From the NCBI GenBank assembly GCA_013398295.1, contig VZSF01006829.1, positions 62,001 through 126,000 of the forward strand: a stretch of 64,000 nucleotides of DNA, read 5' to 3'. This stretch comes from Chionis minor. Its lineage: Eukaryota; Chordata; Aves; Charadriiformes; Chionididae. The notes beneath the pieces were generated by a model. The model was not told the origin of the DNA. It did not search any database and saw only the letters and a program-made list of their open reading frames with translations. Below, piece after piece: positions 58,707-64,000 of this stretch. How positions within the stretch are numbered: position 1 is the stretch's first letter; each line of letters begins with the position of its first letter. Both the position numbers and the translations under genes were made by a program.

Positions 58707-61460
58707 GATGGCTCAGCAAGGCAAGAGTCCCAAGTCAGAGTCAGATCCTGGCTTCAGCTGGGCCAACTGAGTCAATGGTTTACAAGGCAGTTAACTTTGG
58801 ATAACGAGATCAAAAGACTTATTTCCCCAAGACTGCAGTGCTGGTTTTCCCTTTTTACATTCCTATTTTAAATAAGTATCCTGATAGTGGATTGAGATGC
58901 TTTCAGAAGAGTTTGGAGATACTTGGGGCAAAATGGGCTGATAATCAGCAACAGGGTGGTGAAGGCCTACAGCTGCTTCCTATTAGTTGTGTGTGTGCTT
59001 GGTTTTTGGTTTTCTGTCTTTTTGGTGGGGTTTTCTATTTTGAGATTCTTGCTTTTTATGGGTTGTGTGAAGTTTTAAGTGGTTCTGTGTATTTTCAATG
59101 TAAATATGACAAGGTTGTAGCCTTATGTACTCATCTGGTTTCCTTTAGTTAATTTCCCTTTCCTTCGCCTTTCTGAAATTGGCTAATAGTAAAAGGATAC
59201 ATTAGAGAAGGTATTTTGGATTTAGGGAGACCTGTCTTAGAGTCCCCAGTCAAGTCTGGATATGTGTAGCCTTTAAAAAAATTAATTGCATCGTTAACTA
59301 TGCGTTAATATCTGTGCTTGTGTGTTTCTTCTTGCACTGAATGAAGATGTGTTGAAATTCTGGCAGGACTGATACTTTCAAGTGCTTTGGGAAAAGTGTA
59401 AGAGGTAAAGCCAGTGTGATAAGGTAGCGCTAATTTAACAGGTATGTCTTAGATTTTTTTTTTTTTGTGTCCGTGATTCTTGAGCTGTGTTGGCAAGCTG
59501 CTTAATCTCTCTTGTATAAAATGGTGATACTGGAGAGGCTTGTTTTGTTTGTCTTTCGAGCTGTGGCTAGTTTGTGGGGGTTTTTTTAACTATGTGTACG
59601 GCAGCTGGATCCCTGTGTTACCTATACAGACATCAGAACTCAGGGTTATTTTTTCCCTTGATACCAAGGAACAAATACAGACTCAGTTGAGTTTTAATAC
59701 TTAGATTTTCTTATTAGCCTCATCTGTCAAAAAGAACACATTTTATTTGTATGTGCAATACATTACTTTGAGGTTGAATGCTTCTTGCTTTGGTAAATGA
59801 ACAGCATTAATTACCATAACATTTTTATATTGGTAACAGTAAAACAGCCAGCGTGCTGTACTTGGTGAGCTTCATTTGACAATAACTGTGGAGAATTGTG
59901 TTTCAGAAAAGTCAGCTACTTGTGTTCTCTGAAGCTTTATGATTTTTCCAGTGTGAAATTTATTAACTGTAAACACGTAAATTGTTACAAGCAAACAATG
60001 TTCTCCATAAGGGAGCTGTTAAACTCTGCTATGATGGAGTATAGAACGTCTGTAAAATTTAAAAATGGGCTGTGGCTCATAACCTGTTGGATAAAAGTGA
60101 CATTAACTTTAGGGTTGGAGCTAGCGATGTTTTCTGCACCGTCGTGGCAGTACTTAGTTCGCTGTTTTTTTGGGTCCTGTGAGGTAGAAACTCTTCGTGG
60201 TTTTGGTTTCTGTGCATGGCAGTCATCTAGCTGTAGGAGTGATAGCACAGTAAGCCGATTAGCATGATTGATACTGCATGTCAGGGGACTGCCATAATGG
60301 GCTACCATTGAGACTGCATTGTGAAACCACACGCGGATGAGGTAATCTCATTAGATGATTAAAACCTTCATTGAGGCTACCAGATTGCAGAGCTTTCAGT
60401 TGTATTGCTGTTGGGAACTGATGCTAAAGTGTAGTGCTCTCCTTGGAGTGATGCTGAAATGGAGATCTCGCTGGGTTTTTCTCCTGGATAGAAGTCGGAG
60501 CAGCTGGAGGCTGATGAAGAATGTTCCATCTTTCTGTGTTTTAAAGTAAGACTCTGGATGATGGTGTCATTTTCTTTTTAAGTCAGCGCCGGGCTTGTGC
60601 TAGTTTAGTTTTATCATGCTTTTCTGCTCTTGGTGGAATTCTGTAGTATTAGTGTTAAAAACAATACGTTTCTGCTTAGTGTAACTTCCTATGTCCCTAC
60701 AGCAAAGATGCATATCACAGCTCTGGTTTGATGAAGTAACCGTGGGGGTTTTTTTTTTCCTGAAAAAACGATCAGCTTTGTCTTGACCTAGGATGAGGTT
60801 GTGGTGTCAGTGGCACTCCTTATCCTCTTGTCTGTCCTGTTTACAAGCAGTGTGGCAGGCAGCATGTGCTCAGACTGGAACTGATGGTGTACAGAAATCC
60901 TCTCTGACTTGCTGCTATGCTCCTTGTTTTATGGCGCTCATTGAATTTCAAGTGTAAAGTAGTATACTCAACTAGTGGTGGACTTGAGCTTTGTTTTTGC
61001 GAGCAGGCTAAAATGCAAAACAGTTTCTAACTCTGGGACTCCAGTGTTACAGTATTTATAATGCAGGCATTACTTAGAACAGAATTTTGGAAGGTCAAGA
61101 CCACTATTCTGAGACTGACAGTAACTACTGCTGCTGTATAGTTGGGGTTTTTGGTATTAAAGAATAGTGTGGGGGGGAAGGGGGACGGGACAACACGGAC
61201 AGTCAAACAGAAGAAACATTGCTAACTTCCATTGTGTGTTGTGAGCAGTTGGGCCATTTCTGTATCTTAGAGAAAGCACTGTGTGACATTAATAAGTGCA
61301 TACGCATGTCCAGTGAGACAAAAACACAGATACTCTTGTTTTGGCAAGGGAAGCCTAGCAATGTAGTATCTTCTGAACTCTTGTTGTCAAATGTGGTCTA
61401 TTTATTCAGCAGTTCTGCAAGGAAGTGATCTTTGTCTAAGAGCTATTAAGGATCTGGTGT

Positions 61461-61517
61461 CAAAAAAAACAAACAAAAAAACACAAACAAAAAACCAGAG
61501 GCGGCAACAACAACAAC
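61461..61517. repeat. A/C-rich tract and short AAC repeat
   Basis: CAAAAAAAACAAACAAAAA and similar, then a CAACAACAACAAC microsatellite. No coding content. Confidence 0.9.
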
Positions 61518-63160
61518 CTGTTCCAGCATGTGGAAAACTGGGGTAATACACACATGGTGAGGAGACTGTTCTTTCATGTGTATTTGACAAAAAATAAAAA
61601 TACAGACTTGTGCAAGTTGTGAAGGGGTTATAGACAACAATATTCTGCTCAATATGATCAGCAGAGCAACACCCACCAAGTTTTCAGGTTTGTTTTCCTA
61701 GTTTAGTAAAAATGGCATAACTTGATGATAGGAGACATTGTCTTGTGTGATGGATTTTTAAAAGTCAAGGTTATCCAGGATATTAGTAGTATGCAAATAA
61801 GAAGCAGGCCAGTAATTTATATGCAAAATCAAATTGAGTTTTGTCAAATACTTAATACGTAAGAAAACAAATGAACTGGCAAGCATTACAAATTGGTTTT
61901 ATTGTGTTTTTTTCCCCATTTAGACTGTTCACAGAACATTATTTTTGTGTAGTTAGGTGTATCTTTCTGTATAGTAGACTGAAGTGACTTGACAATTACA
62001 GTATCTGTTATGTCTAGGTATGGAAATGTTTTCCATTTCAATTTTAACTTACTTCAACTCAGCCAGCACACTTGGAGAGCATCTCAGTGTCTCCTGTTCA
62101 GAAACCTTGCTTGGTCAAGACCTGACGTTGCCTGAGATGTTTGAGGGTACTCAGTTAATGGCACTTCTGTGCAGTCACTTTTTACTTTATGGGCAAAGCA
62201 AGGCCTTGGTACACAGCTGTATTTTGCCAGCGAAGGACCTGTTATTCAGAATAGAGTTTAAAATTGAGGAGTATTTCCCATGAAACAAGGCAAATGTTTT
62301 GATTATGAAAATAGAAACTTCCTTTGTTGGTATGACTGCAACCCAGCTTATGCTTTCCAGAACATCTGCCGTGAACGGAGGAGAGCAAATCATAAATGAG
62401 AAACCTCACAAGGCCCTTTTCAAAGGGAATGTGTTACTGGCTTGGCTTCTTCATGCTGTTTTCTTCCTCCTGCATGTTGGGTCCACTTAGAAAATGAACT
62501 TGCAGGGATGATACCATGGCCCCGTTGGCTGTTGGAACAGTGAAGTGAGTTCGGGTTCACCAAGGTGGAGCACAAGCTAGGGAGATTAATCCATGATTGT
62601 ATTTGTTACTCTGCCTGTCTTATTTAAAAGTTGTTACTCTTCTCTTGCTCACATGGGATGGTTGTATTATCTGAAAAATCCATAATCTCTGTTGGTTCAT
62701 ATATACTTGCTTTCAACTCTGCATCTGTAAACTGAGTGCCCTGGTGAGTAACTGTAAACAACCTGTTTCAAAACACTTCTCCTTTGATCGAGATTAGGGG
62801 AAAAAACCCATCTTTTTTAATCTAATTTTTTAGAGAAGTGTGGAGTAGAATGGAGAATTACGGTCATGTGCCTGAGCTGTTGCAGAAAGTGGTGGGGTGG
62901 GCAAGGCTGAGCCCTTCTCATTAGAGGCTAAGTAGGAGATCTGGACTACCCAGAAATTATGTTTTGCCCTTATTGCTTGTTCATAAAGAAAACAAATAGT
63001 TTTCTCTACTGAGTAAAATTTTTCTGACAGTGATTTTGTGCTTTGAGCGCTAATTTTACTCTCACTGTAAGAAATCTATATCCAATGTTTATTTTGCCTT
63101 CATTTAAGCACGCTGATTGAAATTGCTTGGTGTATCTGTCTCTGTACAAAATGTTCAGGA

Positions 63161-63209
63161 GTTTTTTGTTGGTGGTTTTTTGTTTCTTGTTTTTGTTTTT
63201 TTTTTTTTT
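63161..63209. repeat. T/G-rich low-complexity tract ending in poly-T and AG
   Basis: T runs with single G or GG, ending in a T run followed by AGGAACC. It resembles a polypyrimidine tract plus AG acceptor, but the following sequence meets stop codons quickly and does not match GAB1. Confidence 0.85.
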
Positions 63210-64000
63210 AGGAACCTTCTAAACTTCTTAAAATAGCGTGTTCACAACATATTTTGCTCCAGTGTTGTTCTGCGCTGTTTTCTTCCTTCCCACCCCCTCC
63301 TCCTTCTGCATAACAGCCCGGTGGGTGAACCCGAGCTGCTCGTGTTCTACCTCTTCGCTGTTTCTTTTGTAATCTGTTTGTTGAGCTGGCTGGCCTGCCT
63401 CCAAAAGTGCATGAGCGTGTTTATATATCTAGCCTAACAATAGTATCATAACACCAATTTGTTTAACCTGGGCTGGAAATAACAATCTAAATATTGTGAA
63501 TCAAAGAGAAAGCAGTCATTTGTATATGCTGCTCTACCCTGTTAGCTCATTTCTGTTGGGTCTGATAAAATCACTGAAACTTCTCTTATGTTCTGTGGGA
63601 ATTTTATTGATTCTGTTGGTGTGATGCGATACCCCTTTTAAATGGTGAGAGAAGTTCAGCTGTGGCTTTTCCTCCAAGCAGCATCACGTGCTGTCATCAC
63701 CTTGCTCAGGCAGGAGGTGTTTAATTTGTATGTCTAGTTCAAGCATGAGTTACTGCAGAAAATCATCTAGACCTCCGCTGTGGGGAGGGTATTCATAGTC
63801 TAGCGAACTATTAAACTGTTTGCCTATGCTTTTATTGCAGTATTTGAGCAGAGTTGTGAGGGGTGGAAAGCACACAGTTAATACTGGTTATGTTTGTTAG
63901 TCATAAAGTGGCTAACAAATTGATCGGCATATTTTGGTTAAGGTGCCAAGACTTTGGTACAAGTGCTTTTTATTGTTACTTTGATTCAGTGATTTTGATC

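Larger units (their letters stand above)
20317..64000 (+). other. GAB1: GAB1 intron 1, 5' part (runs off the right edge)
   Basis: No sequence encoding the next part of the PH domain (AWKRRWFVLRSG in GAB1) is present on the plus strand, so the intron continues past the window. At least 43.7 kb is intronic. Long first introns are known for GAB1 in vertebrates. The content is mostly AT-rich unique DNA plus retrotransposon fragments and simple repeats listed separately. Regulatory elements may be present but cannot be proved from sequence alone. Confidence 0.85.
58326..64000. other. intron 1 unique DNA to the window edge
   Basis: No recognisable exon, and no GAB1 exon 2. It includes the poly-A/N junction at 58666-58706, an A/C-rich tract at 61461-61496 followed by an AAC repeat, and a T/G-rich tract at 63161-63209. 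A 123-codon plus-strand frame at 59896-60267 has no recognisable content. Confidence 0.55.

Noticed and set aside
63316..63438. Hydrophobic 40-codon open stretch after a pyrimidine-rich AG near 63316
   Set aside because: T-rich DNA gives hydrophobic chance peptides; short, no family, does not match GAB1 exon 2.
20317..64000. Search for GAB1 exon 2 (rest of PH domain)
   Set aside because: No frame shows the expected AWKRRWFVLRSG continuation, so exon 2 must lie beyond 64000 or in an unassembled gap.
1..64000. CRISPR arrays, operons, bacterial genes, tRNA or rRNA genes
   Set aside because: None seen; the window is vertebrate nuclear DNA.

Overview
The window looks like nuclear DNA of a bird. 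Evidence: several CR1 LINE fragments with the avian 3' signature (ATTCTATGAT-type tails), a solo LTR of a kind I know from non-galliform birds, long non-coding stretches, and one GT-AG style vertebrate exon. The LTR favours Neoaves over a galliform, but that is inference.

The only gene I can name is GAB1 (GRB2-associated binding protein 1), on the + strand. Its first coding exon encodes the first 24 residues at 20245-20316 and ends at a consensus GTGAGT donor on a codon boundary. The exon lies in a large CpG-rich promoter/5'UTR block (about 18.76-20.44 kb). That block holds a 56-base assembly gap, a minimal upstream ORF, a strong G-quadruplex motif and Sp1-type GC boxes. Exon 2, which should encode the rest of the PH domain, is not visible. 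Everything from 20317 to the right edge is therefore best read as the 5' part of a very long first intron (at least 43.7 kb).

Layout: 1-18760 is 5' intergenic DNA with three CR1 pieces, an 88-bp tandem duplication, a dispersed repeat pair (9.27 and 11.22 kb), three tandem YY1-like 9-mers and a curious open tract at 15.6-16.1 kb. 18760-20445 is the GAB1 CpG island. 20446-64000 is GAB1 intron 1, with an old CR1 tail, a 1.1-kb solo ERV LTR (30385-31509, minus strand), CR1 copies at 38.5, 42.0, 42.4 and 57.2-58.3 kb, and many A/C-rich or T/G-rich simple repeats.

I found no CRISPR, operon, tRNA or rRNA. The least expected signal is a 49-codon open stretch at 40883-41032. It follows a good splice acceptor, is in phase with GAB1 exon 1, and encodes two CxxC pairs. 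It could be a cryptic or alternative GAB1 exon, but this is unproven and may be chance. Most long ORFs elsewhere are antisense or sense readings of repeats, or chance openings.
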